Counted from the first letter of the stretch, positions 1 through 8,554 are shown. The stretch: DNA of 64,000 nucleotides from Ensifer sp. WSM1721 (GCF_000513895.2 NZ_CP165782.1:1984001-2048000); one strand, 5' to 3'. Translations and numbers: made by a program. Notes: generated from the sequence alone by a model not told the origin.

Positions 1-273
1 GCTTTGCGACGGCACGGCCGCCACACACGCGTCGAACTCGGCGAGGTCGAAGAGGAGCTTGCGAGCGCAGAGGCGGAGACCGCCAGAGACTGGGAAATCG
101 GCCGCGCACTCGAGGTGCTGACGCCGGGCCAGCGTTCCGTGGTGAGGGCGATATCGGTGGAAGGGCGCACGATAGCGGAGGCCGCAAGAAGCCTGGGCAT
201 GAACGAGACCGCAGTTCGCGTCGCGCTCCACCGCGGCCTTGCGGCCATCGCCAAGCGATTTGGACGGGAATGA
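1..273 (+). CDS. ECF-type RNA polymerase sigma factor, C-terminal part (5' end outside window)
   Basis: The frame is open from the first base of the window, so the start lies upstream. About 90 residues are visible. They contain a sigma-70 region 4 helix-turn-helix (LTPGQRSVVRAISVEGRTIA, then AARSLGMNETAVRVALHRGL), which contacts the -35 element. The gene stops at a TGA and the next gene begins one base later, so the two are co-transcribed. The next gene is an NrsF/DUF1109 anti-sigma factor, the usual partner of this sigma group in alphaproteobacteria. An internal TTG at 4 is a possible start codon but would remove sigma region 2, so it is unlikely to be the real start. Confidence 0.85.
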   Translation, partial: ALRRHGRHTRVELGEVEEELASAEAETARDWEIGRALEVLTPGQRSVVRAISVEGRTIAEAARSLGMNETAVRVALHRGLAAIAKRFGRE

Positions 274-274
274 C

Positions 275-913
275 ATGGAAACGCATGAACTCATCAAGGC
301 ACTCGCGGCAGACACGAAGCGAAGCGGCATGCCGATGGCTTTCGCCTGGTCGGGCGCCGCCATCCTTGCAGTCGCCGTCGCTGCGGGCGTCTTCCTGGCG
401 CTTCTCGGTCCGAGGTCCGACGTCGCAAACGCGATGCAGACGTTGCGTTTCCTCTACAAATTCCTGGTGACGATTGCGCTTGCGCTCAGCGCCGTAGGAG
501 TTCTGCGGGTACTATCGCGACCGGAGGCCGAGCCGCGCACCTTTCTTCCCTATCTTGCCATCGCACCGGCGCTACTGCTCGCGGGTGTCCTCGCGGAGCT
601 TGTCGCTGTGCCCGCCAGCGCATGGCCTGCGCGCCTCGTCGGAAGCAATGGCCTGGTATGCCTGACCTTCATTCCGCTGCTCGGCCTCGGCCCGCTCGCG
701 TTGTTATTGCTGGCGCTGCGCCATGGAGCTCCCTCTCAGCCCACACTTGCAGGGGCGGTTGCCGGGCTCGCGGCCGGAGGCATCGCAGCAACCTTCTATG
801 CCGCCCATTGCACCGACGACTCGCCGCTCTTCGTGGCTACCTGGTACACGGCGGCAATCGCCATCCTGGTGTTTCTCGGCTGGGTCGGCGCGCGCCGCTT
901 CGTCCGCTGGTAA
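275..913 (+). CDS. NrsF/DUF1109-family membrane anti-sigma factor
   Basis: A 212-residue integral membrane protein with about six hydrophobic segments. It carries the C-terminal signature AAHCTDDSPLFVATWY, typical of the DUF1109/NrsF family. Family members bind and inhibit the ECF sigma factor encoded just upstream and release it on a stress signal. The ATG at 275 is chosen because it follows the sigma stop codon by one base; the frame is open further upstream but that part lies inside the sigma gene. The conserved cysteine in the AHC motif may take part in sensing; that is an inference. Confidence 0.85.
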   Translation: METHELIKALAADTKRSGMPMAFAWSGAAILAVAVAAGVFLALLGPRSDVANAMQTLRFLYKFLVTIALALSAVGVLRVLSRPEAEPRTFLPYLAIAPALLLAGVLAELVAVPASAWPARLVGSNGLVCLTFIPLLGLGPLALLLLALRHGAPSQPTLAGAVAGLAAGGIAATFYAAHCTDDSPLFVATWYTAAIAILVFLGWVGARRFVRW

Positions 914-916
914 CGG

Positions 917-1023
917 CTACTGCATGTTTCCTTAAATCGTACCCGATTTAAGGAGAAAAACATGCAGCAATTCAAAGTGCTACAGCGTCCTTTGTGCGTC
1001 TGAAAAGACGCACGGCGCTGTAG
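917..1023 (-). repeat. RIME1 element, complete copy, reverse orientation
   Basis: Two adjacent imperfect palindromes. One is CATGTTTCCTTAAATCG paired with its complement around 925-965; the other is GTGCGTCTGAAAAGACGCAC around 994-1013. The outer ends read CTAC...GTAG. It matches the other copies in this window at 18118, 26691, 57035 and 63955. Known as RIME1 from Sinorhizobium; mobilisation mechanism not established. Confidence 0.9.
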
Positions 1024-1125
1024 CGGGATTAGGAAAGCGTGCGCGGTTCTCCGCCCGCATCCCTCGCTAACCTATTGGAATTGATCAGGTTCATGATTTT
1101 AGGTCGATCCGCCCTAAAATCACGA
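1023..1125 (+). repeat. Dispersed rhizobial intergenic repeat, copy 1
   Basis: Starts GCGGGATTAGGAAA directly at the end of the RIME1 copy and ends in the hairpin ATTTTAGG...CCTAAAAT. It aligns along its full length, with scattered differences, to 55671-55784. It is non-coding and its function is unknown. Confidence 0.65.
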
Positions 1126-1127
1126 AT

Positions 1128-1331
1128 TCATCCGCCGTGCCGCGCCTCCTGAACCGGCGGACATGGCTCGGAGCCGTAGGAGCAGAACACGCAGCAATCG
1201 CCTTCCCTCGGCTTGATGATCGCGCCGCATCCCTTGCATTCGTAGACACGAAGACAGGCATCGATTGGCATCGTTTCGACCGCCTGGTAGCGACAGTTGG
1301 GGCAAGTCAGCACGGATAAAAGGTGAACCAT
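1128..1331 (-). CDS. GDCCVFCSYG-motif small cysteine-rich protein
   Basis: A 67-residue protein with a zinc-ribbon-like set of cysteine pairs (CPNC, CKGC, and GDCCVFCSYGSEPCP). The diagnostic string GDCCVFCSYG defines a small family of unknown role often found near metal-handling genes; here no such genes flank it. The ATG at 1331 is preferred over 1340 because the AGGAGA ribosome-binding site lies nine bases before 1331 but directly abuts 1340. It probably binds one or two zinc or copper ions, which is inferred only from the cysteine spacing. Confidence 0.8.
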   Translation of the reverse strand: MVHLLSVLTCPNCRYQAVETMPIDACLRVYECKGCGAIIKPREGDCCVFCSYGSEPCPPVQEARHGG

Positions 1332-1489
1332 ACGGCGCATTCTCCTGCAGCTTCATCCGCTGCCGCATGATTTTACCTCACATCACTGCGCCGTGCCCAT
1401 CTTCCGCGGGCGAGGCACGCGCCCCTGCAACAACCCGCCCTCCTCGGCCCTGTAAAAAATCGCGGCCGCCGCGCCCTATCGTCTGGTCG

Positions 1490-2242
1490 TCACACCGCCT
1501 CACCGCAGGCGCGGCGGAAGCGACGCACGGTTTCAGCCATGCCGTATTCGAGCGCATCCGCCGTCAGGCCGTGGCCGATCGAGACCTCGGCGAGCGCGGG
1601 AATGTGCTTTACGAGCAGGGGCAAGTTGGCGACCGTCAGGTCGTGACCGGCATTGACGGCGAGGCCGAGGCCGACTGCGATCTCCGCAGTGCGACCCAAT
1701 TCCCCGGCAATCCGCTCGGCCTTCTCTTCGTCGTCGTAGCAGCCGCCATAGGGCCCGGTATAGAGCTCGATGCGGTCGGCTCCGGTCTCCCTGGCGATTT
1801 TAAGCGCCTCCGCGTCGGGGACGCCATCGGCAAAGAGCGAGACGCGGAAGCCTTTTTTCTTGAGCCGTCCGACCACGTTGCCGAGCAGATTATGGCTCTT
1901 GCGGAAGTCCCAGCCGTGATCGGAGGTCGCCTGCGCCGGATCGTCGGGAACCAGCGTCACCTGCTCCGGCTCGTGCCGCTCGACAAGCTCCAGAAACGTT
2001 TCGTTCGGAAAGCCTTCCATGTTGAATTCCGCTTGCGGAAATTCGTCGTCGATCAGGTCCCGGATCGGCTGGAGATCGGAAAAGCGGATGTGCCTCTGGT
2101 CGGGACGCGGGTGCACGGTCAGCCCGCTCGCTCCCGCCTCGAGCGCGATGCGACCGAGGTCGGTGACCGATGGCCAGGGAAGATCGCGCCGGTTGCGAAG
2201 CATCGCGACGGCATTGAGATTCACGGACAGTTTTGCGGGCAT
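1490..2242 (-). CDS. pdxJ: Pyridoxine 5'-phosphate synthase
   Basis: A 250-residue TIM-barrel enzyme that condenses 1-deoxyxylulose 5-phosphate with 3-amino-2-oxopropyl phosphate to form pyridoxine 5'-phosphate, the last ring-forming step of DXP-dependent vitamin B6 synthesis. The family motifs are clear: N-terminal [27 protein letters not shown], the segment [20 protein letters not shown], and the C-terminal [15 protein letters not shown]. The length is normal. It stands alone on the minus strand, facing away from the DUF899 gene, and no strong Shine-Dalgarno is visible. Confidence 0.95.
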   Translation of the reverse strand: MPAKLSVNLNAVAMLRNRRDLPWPSVTDLGRIALEAGASGLTVHPRPDQRHIRFSDLQPIRDLIDDEFPQAEFNMEGFPNETFLELVERHEPEQVTLVPDDPAQATSDHGWDFRKSHNLLGNVVGRLKKKGFRVSLFADGVPDAEALKIARETGADRIELYTGPYGGCYDDEEKAERIAGELGRTAEIAVGLGLAVNAGHDLTVANLPLLVKHIPALAEVSIGHGLTADALEYGMAETVRRFRRACGEAV

Positions 2243-2351
2243 GTCAGAACTTTCGAACGGTTGCGCATGATGACGACGCCCGCTGTTCTACCGCAGATTT
2301 TGCGAAACCGGAATCGCCCGCTGCATTGCTCCGCGTGCCGGCAGCACATTT

Positions 2352-2380
2352 TTGACAATAATCCATTGGGTTGATATCAA
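2352..2380 (+). promoter_or_regulatory. Sigma70-type promoter for the DUF899 gene
   Basis: TTGACA at 2352-2357 and TATCAA at 2375-2380 with a 17-base spacer. A perfect -35 and ideal spacing place transcription start near 2387, about 50 bases before the start codon of the downstream gene. Confidence 0.6.
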
Positions 2381-2437
2381 CGTTAAATTCGGCCGAGAAC
2401 CGCAACCACTCGACATCGCAGACCGAGGAGAGCGATC

Positions 2438-3148
2438 ATGACGAATGAGACCCCAATCATCCCCGCAAAAGAACTGGCGGCGCGCAATCGCGCTCGTTTC
2501 CCGAACGAAAGCGTCGAATATCGGCACGCACGCGACGCGCTTCTGGCCGAGGAGATCGAGCTCAGGCGGCACATCGAGCGCGTCGCTGAGATGCGTCGGC
2601 AGCTGCCGCCGGGCGGCGAAGTGACGAAGACCTATCGTTTCGAAGGGGAAGACGGGCCGGTCACCCTCGCCGACCTCTTCGCAGATAAGGATACGCTCGT
2701 CGTCTACAGCTATATGTTCGGCCCGCAGCGTGAAAAGCCATGCCCTATGTGCACATCGCTGATGGCATCCTGGGAGGGCAAGGTGCCGGACATCGAACAG
2801 CGCGTGGCGCTTGCCATGATCGCCCGTTCGCCGATCGAAAGGCTGATTGCCGCAAAGAAGGCACGCGGCTGGCGTCAACTGAAAGTCTATTCCGACAGCG
2901 ATGGCAGCTTTACCCGCGATTATGTCAGCGCTGAAGACGCGGACGTACCGGGCTACACCGTCTTCACCCGCCGGGACGGGACGATCCGACATTTCTGGAG
3001 CGCCGAAATGAGCGGTGAGATGGCCGACCCCGGCCAGGACCCGCGTGACGCGCCCGACCCGGACCCATTATGGACCCTGCTCGACACGACGCCCGAAGGC
3101 CGCGGCAAAGACTGGTACCCGAAGCTAGAATATCCGAGCGGCGCCTAG
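2438..3148 (+). CDS. DUF899-family thioredoxin-fold-like protein
   Basis: A 236-residue soluble protein of the DUF899 family, distantly related to peroxiredoxin/thioredoxin folds. It has the family features: an N-terminal helical segment ending in RRQLPPGGEV, then YRFEG, the strand LVVYSYMFGP followed by CPMCTSLM (the CxxC-like site), and the C-terminal PDPDPLWTLLDTTPEGRG. Start ATG at 2438 has GAGGAG nine bases upstream and a strong promoter further up. Biochemical activity is not established for the family; a redox role is inferred from the fold and the cysteine pair. Confidence 0.85.
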   Translation: MTNETPIIPAKELAARNRARFPNESVEYRHARDALLAEEIELRRHIERVAEMRRQLPPGGEVTKTYRFEGEDGPVTLADLFADKDTLVVYSYMFGPQREKPCPMCTSLMASWEGKVPDIEQRVALAMIARSPIERLIAAKKARGWRQLKVYSDSDGSFTRDYVSAEDADVPGYTVFTRRDGTIRHFWSAEMSGEMADPGQDPRDAPDPDPLWTLLDTTPEGRGKDWYPKLEYPSGA

Positions 3149-3158
3149 TCTGCCGCAG

Positions 3159-3261
3159 GCTGCTGCATGTTTCCTCAAACCGCGGGCGCTTTAAGGATAT
3201 AAAGCGTGCAGCAACGCAAGGCGCTGCAGCGACTTTGCGCGTCAGACGCGCGGCGCTGTCG
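3159..3261 (-). repeat. RIME1 element, diverged copy, reverse orientation
   Basis: It retains GCTGCATGTTTCCTCAAA at the left, TTTAAGG in the middle and the GCGCGTC...GACGCGC palindrome at the right, but both palindromes have decayed compared with other copies. It lies just after the DUF899 stop and may act as a transcript 3' end structure. Confidence 0.7.
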
Positions 3262-3459
3262 GGCGGCGCCGCATAAAGCGGCGCGCCTCGCTTCGGATCG
3301 ATACGTTCGGGCGCGTCTCTTGGAAAAATGAACAACTTTCTTGCCCCAACGCCTGACAACCACCATTTTTGGGCCTAAGTTCCGAATCAGGCTGTGGTTG
3401 CTTTATTTTCGAAAATGCTTTTCACGGCCTGTGAGCCGCATCCTTCTTGGAGCATATTG

Positions 3460-4557
3460 ATGACGCCAGCCGAAAGGCCCAGCGACGAGACGATCCGGCT
3501 TGCGCTCGACCGGATCCTCGACAGCAAGGGTTTCCAGCGCTCCGAGCGGCTGCGCGCCTTCCTCGCCTACGTGGTCGAAAAGGAAATCGCTGGAGAGGGA
3601 AGCCAACTGAAGGGCTATACGATCGCTATCGATGTCTTCGGCCGCGGCCAGACCTTCGATGCCGATAGCGACCCTCTTGTGCGGGTCCACGCCGGCAAGC
3701 TGCGCAAGTTGCTCAGGGCTTTTTATGAGACGGAAGGCGCCCGAGAAGAATGGCAGATCAGCATTCCCAAGGGGGGCTATGTGCCGGAGTATCGGCGGCC
3801 GCGCGGCCACTCGCCGGGCGCCTCTCTGCCGTCCGACGACCGCCAAAGGGCGCCTGGACGCCCAGCCGCATGGAAACCGGTGCCCTTCTCCTCCCCCTGG
3901 GCGGTATTGACCGTGTTGCCGCTTCTTCTGTTCGCGCCGCTGCCTTCGCCGGAAATGGCGCTCGACATCGACGCCGAGGCCAAGTTGTTCAGCGGCTCGA
4001 CGACGGCCGCGCGCGGCCTTCCTTTGGTCATCATCCGTGTGAATGGCCCGCAGCACGGCAGTGCCAAGTCGTTCGTCGCAACACTGAAACAGCTCGCAGC
4101 ACGCCACAAGACGCTTGCGCGAGCGAGCGCGGCTGACGACAAACGGCCAACCGGCGCCAATTCGGCATTGACATTCTTCGTCACCGTCTCCTGGCAGGAG
4201 GCACCGGCCGCCGGCATCCACGTCACCCTGTTGCATGACGGCGAAGACATTCCGCTGTGGCGCGATTTCATCGCCGCGGAGCGGCTGGCAAGCAAGGCCG
4301 ACGTCCTTTACGAAACCACCTCATTAGCCGCGCATCTATTTTCGTTGGATGGCGAGATCTATGCCCATGCCGCGCTGGAAGGACTGCAGAGCGCATTGAT
4401 GAAATGCATGGCCGCGACCGCGCGCTACCGCAAACTACTCACCCGCGACAGCTTCCAGGAAGCCTGGAGTTGCCAGCAGAAACTCGGGCCGCTGCGCGGC
4501 GACGAACCCCTCTTCACCCTCTCGGCCAACAGCCCGCGCAGAGTAATCGGCCACTGA
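3460..4557 (+). CDS. Membrane-tethered protein with an adenylate-cyclase-associated winged-helix-like N-terminal domain
   Basis: A 365-residue protein. Residues about 8-105 form the domain seen at the N-terminus of many rhizobial putative cyclase/TPR proteins: LDRILDSKGFQRSERLRAF, then YTIAIDVFGRG, FDADSDPLVRVHAGKLRKLL and IPKGGYVPEY. It is believed to be a DNA-binding winged helix. A proline-rich linker and one membrane segment (about 145-165, AVLTVLPLLLFAP) follow, then a roughly 200-residue C-terminal part that I do not recognise. No cyclase or TPR domain is present. The ATG at 3460 is chosen because GGAG lies seven bases upstream; the frame is open to 3394 but without a good site. Confidence 0.7.
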   Translation: MTPAERPSDETIRLALDRILDSKGFQRSERLRAFLAYVVEKEIAGEGSQLKGYTIAIDVFGRGQTFDADSDPLVRVHAGKLRKLLRAFYETEGAREEWQISIPKGGYVPEYRRPRGHSPGASLPSDDRQRAPGRPAAWKPVPFSSPWAVLTVLPLLLFAPLPSPEMALDIDAEAKLFSGSTTAARGLPLVIIRVNGPQHGSAKSFVATLKQLAARHKTLARASAADDKRPTGANSALTFFVTVSWQEAPAAGIHVTLLHDGEDIPLWRDFIAAERLASKADVLYETTSLAAHLFSLDGEIYAHAALEGLQSALMKCMAATARYRKLLTRDSFQEAWSCQQKLGPLRGDEPLFTLSANSPRRVIGH

Positions 4558-4659
4558 TCAGCGTCGGGGAACACGTTCAAGCTTGAGCGGTCCGACGGCT
4601 TAACATGGCGCTGATTCAGAGACAAAATCGCCCGACACTTTGAGAAGCGACACACCATC

Positions 4660-5325
4660 ATGCCCCTGCCCCGGATCCCGCAAGCCATCATCTTCGATAT
4701 GGATGGCCTGATCTTCGATACGGAAGTTCTGTACCGCGACGCCGTGTTGAGCGCGGCCCGCTCGCACGGGCGCGAAATGCCCGTTTCCCTTTACCTCGAA
4801 ACGATCGGCCTGTCTGGCGAGGCGACACGCGTGCTGTTCCGGGACCATTTCGGCCACCATTTCGATTTCGATCGTTTCTGGTCGCATGCTGTCGATCTCT
4901 TCCATGAAATGGCCGACACGCGATTGGGTTTGAAGCCGGGCGTTGTCGAGCTGCTCGACCTGCTGGACGAGAAGAAACTGCCGCGTGCGATCGCCACGTC
5001 TTCACGCCACCAGGACGTGAAGCACCACCTGGCGTTCCACGCCCTTGAGCAACGGTTCAGTGCTGTGGTCGCCCACGGCGACTATGAGCGCGGCAAGCCA
5101 CATCCCGATCCGTTTCTGAAGGCAGCGGCATGCCCGGGCGTAGAGCCCGAATTCTGCCTTGCCTTGGAGGATTCCCACAACGGCATCCGCTCTGCATCCT
5201 CCGCAGGCATGATGACGATCATGGTTCCGGATCTGCTTCCGCCGACTGAGGAAACTCGCGGGCTGTGCATGCATGTGGCCCCTGATCTCCACACTGTCGG
5301 AAGCATGCTCCGCGCGATCCGATAA
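4660..5325 (+). CDS. HAD-superfamily phosphatase/phosphomutase-like hydrolase
   Basis: A 221-residue haloacid-dehalogenase-fold protein of the beta-phosphoglucomutase-like subfamily. Motif I is FDMDGLIFDTE with the nucleophile and acid/base aspartates near residues 13 and 15. A helical cap follows, then motif II ATSSRH, the lysine in GKPHPDPF and motif III LALEDSHNGIRSA. It probably removes phosphate from a small sugar or related metabolite; the substrate cannot be read from sequence. It is monocistronic by spacing, with about 100 bases on each side. Confidence 0.88.
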   Translation: MPLPRIPQAIIFDMDGLIFDTEVLYRDAVLSAARSHGREMPVSLYLETIGLSGEATRVLFRDHFGHHFDFDRFWSHAVDLFHEMADTRLGLKPGVVELLDLLDEKKLPRAIATSSRHQDVKHHLAFHALEQRFSAVVAHGDYERGKPHPDPFLKAAACPGVEPEFCLALEDSHNGIRSASSAGMMTIMVPDLLPPTEETRGLCMHVAPDLHTVGSMLRAIR

Positions 5326-5429
5326 CCGTCGTTTGCGCAGGCGCCGATCATGGCCCGGCATACAAAGTACTGCATTTTGAATGGCTTCAAACCTCGCCGT
5401 TCGCGAGCGTTGGATCAAGGAGAGAACAC

Positions 5430-6404
5430 ATGACCACACGCAGATCAGTCCTCAAGGGAACGCTTTCCTTCATGCTGGCGGCGACGGCGATGACGACGCT
5501 TGCCCCATTCGGCGCCGCCGCCAAGGCGCCGCAGGTCAAGACACAGGCTCCCGGCTTCTATCGGATGATGCTCGGCGATTTCGAGATCACGGCGCTTTCC
5601 GACGGGACGGTGAAGTTTCCGGCGGAAGCCCTCTACGTCGGTGCACAGGACCAGATCGCCGCCCTGTTGACGAAAGCATTTCTCGCCTCGCCGGTGGAAA
5701 TGTCGGTCAATGCCTTTCTCATCAACGCCAACGAACGACTGGTCCTGATCGATGTCGGCACCGGCGGCTTCTTCGGCCCTACGCTCGGCAAGGTCGTGCC
5801 CAATCTGATCGCCGCCGGCTACCAGCCGGAACAGGTCGACGACATCATCCTTACCCATGCCCATGTAGACCATCTTGGCGGCCTCGTCGCTGGGGAAAAG
5901 ATCGTCTTCCCGAATGCAGCCGTCCACCTCAACAAGCGGGACGCCGATTTCTGGCTGTCGCCGGCCAATCGCGACGCGGCGCCGGCAGCAAAGAAAGACT
6001 TCTTTGCTGCCGCGGTAAAGGCGCTCGCACCTTATCGCGAAGCGGGCAAGCTGAATGTCTTTGTGGATGGGGCCGAACCCGTTCCGGGTTTCAAGACCAC
6101 TCTGCGCGCCGGTCATACGCCCGGCCACAGTGCGGTTGCGGTGGAGAGCAAGGGCCAGAAGATGGTTTTCTGGGGTGACATCACTCACGGCGACGTCGTT
6201 CAGTTCGACGAACCGGATGTGACCATCGGCTTCGACGAGGATGCCGGGGCGGCCGCAAGCGCGCGCGACGCGGCCTTCGCCGAGGCTGTTCAACAGGGTT
6301 ATCTCGTGGCCGGTGCGCATACGCGTTTTCCCGGCATCGGCCATGTCCGCACGGACAGTGACAATTTCGACTGGGTGCCCGTCAACTACAGCACGGCGCT
6401 CTAA
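5430..6404 (+). CDS. Tat-exported metallo-beta-lactamase-fold hydrolase
   Basis: A 324-residue protein with a twin-arginine signal (TTRRSVLKG followed by a hydrophobic stretch and AAAKA), so it is probably folded and loaded with metal in the cytoplasm before export. The zinc site motif ILTHAHVDHLGGL lies near residue 140. Further ligands are the histidine in LRAGHTPGHS and the aspartate in VFWGDITHG. The architecture resembles quorum-quenching lactonases and related hydrolases, but the substrate is unknown. AAGGAGAG precedes the ATG by seven bases. Two hairpins follow the gene. Confidence 0.85.
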   Translation: MTTRRSVLKGTLSFMLAATAMTTLAPFGAAAKAPQVKTQAPGFYRMMLGDFEITALSDGTVKFPAEALYVGAQDQIAALLTKAFLASPVEMSVNAFLINANERLVLIDVGTGGFFGPTLGKVVPNLIAAGYQPEQVDDIILTHAHVDHLGGLVAGEKIVFPNAAVHLNKRDADFWLSPANRDAAPAAKKDFFAAAVKALAPYREAGKLNVFVDGAEPVPGFKTTLRAGHTPGHSAVAVESKGQKMVFWGDITHGDVVQFDEPDVTIGFDEDAGAAASARDAAFAEAVQQGYLVAGAHTRFPGIGHVRTDSDNFDWVPVNYSTAL

Positions 6405-6422
6405 CCCGCGACGATCACCGGC

Positions 6423-6494
6423 CCACCCCGTTCGATGCGCGACATCGCGTCCGAACGGGGTGGCGTAGCGAGCCACGCCCCGCATGATCGGGGC
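6423..6494. terminator. Two strong hairpins downstream of the Tat/MBL gene
   Basis: The first has 12-base arms CCACCCCGTTCG (6423-6434) and CGAACGGGGTGG (6452-6463) around a 17-base loop. The second has 6-base arms GCCCCG (6477-6482) and CGGGGC (6489-6494). Neither is followed by a T-run, so they may stabilise the mRNA 3' end or act with Rho rather than as intrinsic terminators. The remainder of 6495-6742 shows nothing recognisable. Confidence 0.5.
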
Positions 6495-6742
6495 TGTTCA
6501 TTTCGGTGATTCGCGCTTACCGTGAACAGGTGCGCTGGATTTTTATGTCTGGTTGCTCGTTCACGAGAACGCGCAAGGAAGCGCCAGCCCGCAAACGACC
6601 GCGCACGCTGTCTGGTGCGAAGGCCTGGAGAGGGCAAGCACATTGGTTTTGAGTAGCCGTGCCGTATGCACGGCGTGTCTCGCGAAGCGCCAGGCCGCGT
6701 CTCATGAAGAGACTGCCGGCGCCGCCGAACCGGGGGCTCAAA

Positions 6743-7417
6743 ATGTCGCAAGATTCATTGAAGTACGTCGACTCCGGAGACGCGCCGAACGCGGCCGGTT
6801 TTCTGCCCAAACTGCCCATTCCCTATCATGGCACGGAAGACCGGCTTGCCATCGCGGAAATGGCGGAGGCCTTCGGCGTGACTCACCGCACGCTCCACTT
6901 CTATGAGGAGAAGGGCCTGCTGCACGCAGCGCGAATGGGGCCGATGCGCGTCTACGGCGAGGCCCAAATGCGCCGAATGGCGGTGATCAATGCCTGCCGG
7001 GAAATCGATATGCCGATCGCTGCGATCCAGGAACTGCTGGCCGCTCTCGACGGCGCGGGCAGCCAGAAGGAGGCCGACCGGCTGTTCGAAGCGACGCTTC
7101 GGGCGCGCCGCCGGGAGCTCGCCGCCCAGCAATCGATCCTGCGCCGCCAGATGCAGCGTATAGCCGAGCTTCTCGAAGAAGGAGCCGTCGGCGATGCAGA
7201 TCCGCAAAATGGGAACATTCATCTCTCGCCGCTCGAAACGGAATGTCTCGGCTTCATGGCCGAAGGCCACCCCGCAGCACACATCGCCCGGCTGATGGAC
7301 ATGGACCTGACGGCGGCGCTTACGCTCGAATCCGGCATCATTCGAAAGTTCGGTGCCCACAACCGTTTTCAGGCCGTCGCCAAGGCCGTGCTCGCCGGTA
7401 TGATCGCATCGGAATAG
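6743..7417 (+). CDS. MerR-type regulator with an extra C-terminal LuxR-like helix-turn-helix
   Basis: A 224-residue regulator. Residues about 33-105 are a MerR DNA-binding domain (LAIAEMAEAFGVTHRTLHFY, EEKGLLHAAR, YGEAQMRRM). A coiled-coil segment rich in Arg, Gln and Glu (about 120-155), the usual MerR dimerisation helix, follows. The last 60 residues resemble a GerE/LuxR helix-turn-helix (LSPLETECLGFMAEGHPAAH, then IARLMDMD and IIRKFGAHNRFQAV). The ATG at 6743 is chosen because the protein's conserved part starts soon after it and a G-rich site precedes it; upstream in-frame starts at 6659 and 6695 lack such a site. The target genes are unknown. Confidence 0.75.
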   Translation: MSQDSLKYVDSGDAPNAAGFLPKLPIPYHGTEDRLAIAEMAEAFGVTHRTLHFYEEKGLLHAARMGPMRVYGEAQMRRMAVINACREIDMPIAAIQELLAALDGAGSQKEADRLFEATLRARRRELAAQQSILRRQMQRIAELLEEGAVGDADPQNGNIHLSPLETECLGFMAEGHPAAHIARLMDMDLTAALTLESGIIRKFGAHNRFQAVAKAVLAGMIASE

Positions 7418-7733
7418 ATGCCGAGCGGAAATATGAGGCCGCCCCTGAGGTCCGGGTCCTGCATCACGGCCGACATCATCTGTTGCCATTGGTGATCAGT
7501 GTTCAAATGACCTGAGAGTTGTCTTAGTCCTTGCGCAGCGCTAGTATTTGCCGGCAGTTCTGTACGTCTTTCTCGACAGGCTGCGTGTTTTGCCAGCGAG
7601 CTGCTTCTGATCGCACAGAACAACCTCTCGTCCGTCGAGAGCCATATTCAGAAGCTTATTTTCGTCCGACGCCACTCGAATGGCGCCTCCGCCGATCTGT
7701 CTTAAACACGAACGGATATACTTGGAGGAAAAG
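7418..7733. other. Intergenic region, no recognised feature
   Basis: 316 bases between the MerR-like gene and the lipoprotein gene. It presumably carries the promoter of the lipoprotein gene, since GGATATACTT and GGAGGA lie just before 7734, but no clear -35/-10 pair, repeat or RNA gene was found. Confidence 0.4.
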
Positions 7734-7979
7734 ATGAGCAATCGCACGATCACTCTCACTCTCGCAGGCTGCCTCGCCTTGTCTGGCTGCCAATCTGGCA
7801 CCATAACAGGAGCGACCGGACGCACTGCCGAGTTCGGTTGCATCGCCGGTACGGTCGGCGGCGCAGTTGTCGGCGGACTGGCCGGCGCGACCATCGGCTC
7901 GGGGACCGGTCAGCTCTGGGCGGTTGGCGGCGGCGCCGTGCTCGGCAGCGCGGCCGGCAGTGCCTTGACCTGCGCTTGA
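7734..7979 (+). CDS. Glycine-zipper outer-membrane lipoprotein
   Basis: An 81-residue precursor. The lipobox LSGC near residues 17-20 predicts cleavage and acylation of the cysteine. The mature part is a glycine-zipper (TVGGAVVGGLAGATIGSGTG, then GGGAVLGSAAGSAL), the pattern of small SlyB/YmgG-like envelope lipoproteins that insert helices in the outer membrane. GGAGGA lies five bases before the ATG at 7734; the longer open frame from 7680 has no ribosome-binding site. It is followed 13 bases later by the EF-hand gene, so the two may be co-transcribed. Confidence 0.8.
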   Translation: MSNRTITLTLAGCLALSGCQSGTITGATGRTAEFGCIAGTVGGAVVGGLAGATIGSGTGQLWAVGGGAVLGSAAGSALTCA

Positions 7980-7992
7980 AGCGAGGACCGGA

Positions 7993-8349
7993 ATGATGAA
8001 AAGACTAGTCCTGATGACGGCATTCGCCGTTCTCGCAGCCGTTACGGCTGCGGCGCAGAACCAGCCGGTTGCCATGAACCAAGGCCAAATGGATCGGCTC
8101 GACCGTGACAAGAGCGGCGCGGTCGACCGATCCGAATACCAGGCTTTCATGACGGCAGCCTTCGCGAATCTGGACAGGAACAAGGACGGCAGCTTGCGCT
8201 CCGAAGAAGTGGCACAGGTCCTGAACGCGCAGCAGTTTGCCGCCACCGACGCCAACAGTGACGGCAGGATCAGCCAGAACGAGTTCCTGAACAGGGTGAT
8301 GGCTGACTTCAAATCTGCCGACCGCAGCGGCGATGGCAGTCTGCAGTAG
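7993..8349 (+). CDS. Secreted EF-hand calcium-binding protein
   Basis: A 118-residue protein with a signal peptide (MMKRLVLMTAFAVLAAVTAAAQ) and a set of EF-hand loops: DRDKSGAVDRSE, DRNKDGSLRSEE, DANSDGRISQNE and a final DRSGDGSLQ at the very end. The last loop stops at its ninth residue, so it lacks the glutamate that completes the calcium site; either the C-terminus is shortened or only three sites work. Probably a periplasmic calcium buffer or sensor. It follows the lipoprotein gene closely. Confidence 0.85.
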   Translation: MMKRLVLMTAFAVLAAVTAAAQNQPVAMNQGQMDRLDRDKSGAVDRSEYQAFMTAAFANLDRNKDGSLRSEEVAQVLNAQQFAATDANSDGRISQNEFLNRVMADFKSADRSGDGSLQ

Positions 8350-8554
8350 CCGAGGACCTGCTGACCCCGATTGTGTTTCAGGGACAGCAACACGGCGGCA
8401 AATCAACGGCGCCGCCAGCAGGGCCGACTTAGAAGCGGGCCGTAACGGTCCGCCTTTCTAAGCGGGGCGCACGCCGGCAACTTCTCATTGTAGACGCCAG
8501 GCCTACCTTCGTTATAGTCGAGCGTCGTTTGCCGACACCGCGGAGGAAAAAACG

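Noticed and set aside
1265..2374. 369-codon open frame antisense to pdxJ
   Set aside because: pdxJ has all its family motifs; the antisense frame has none.
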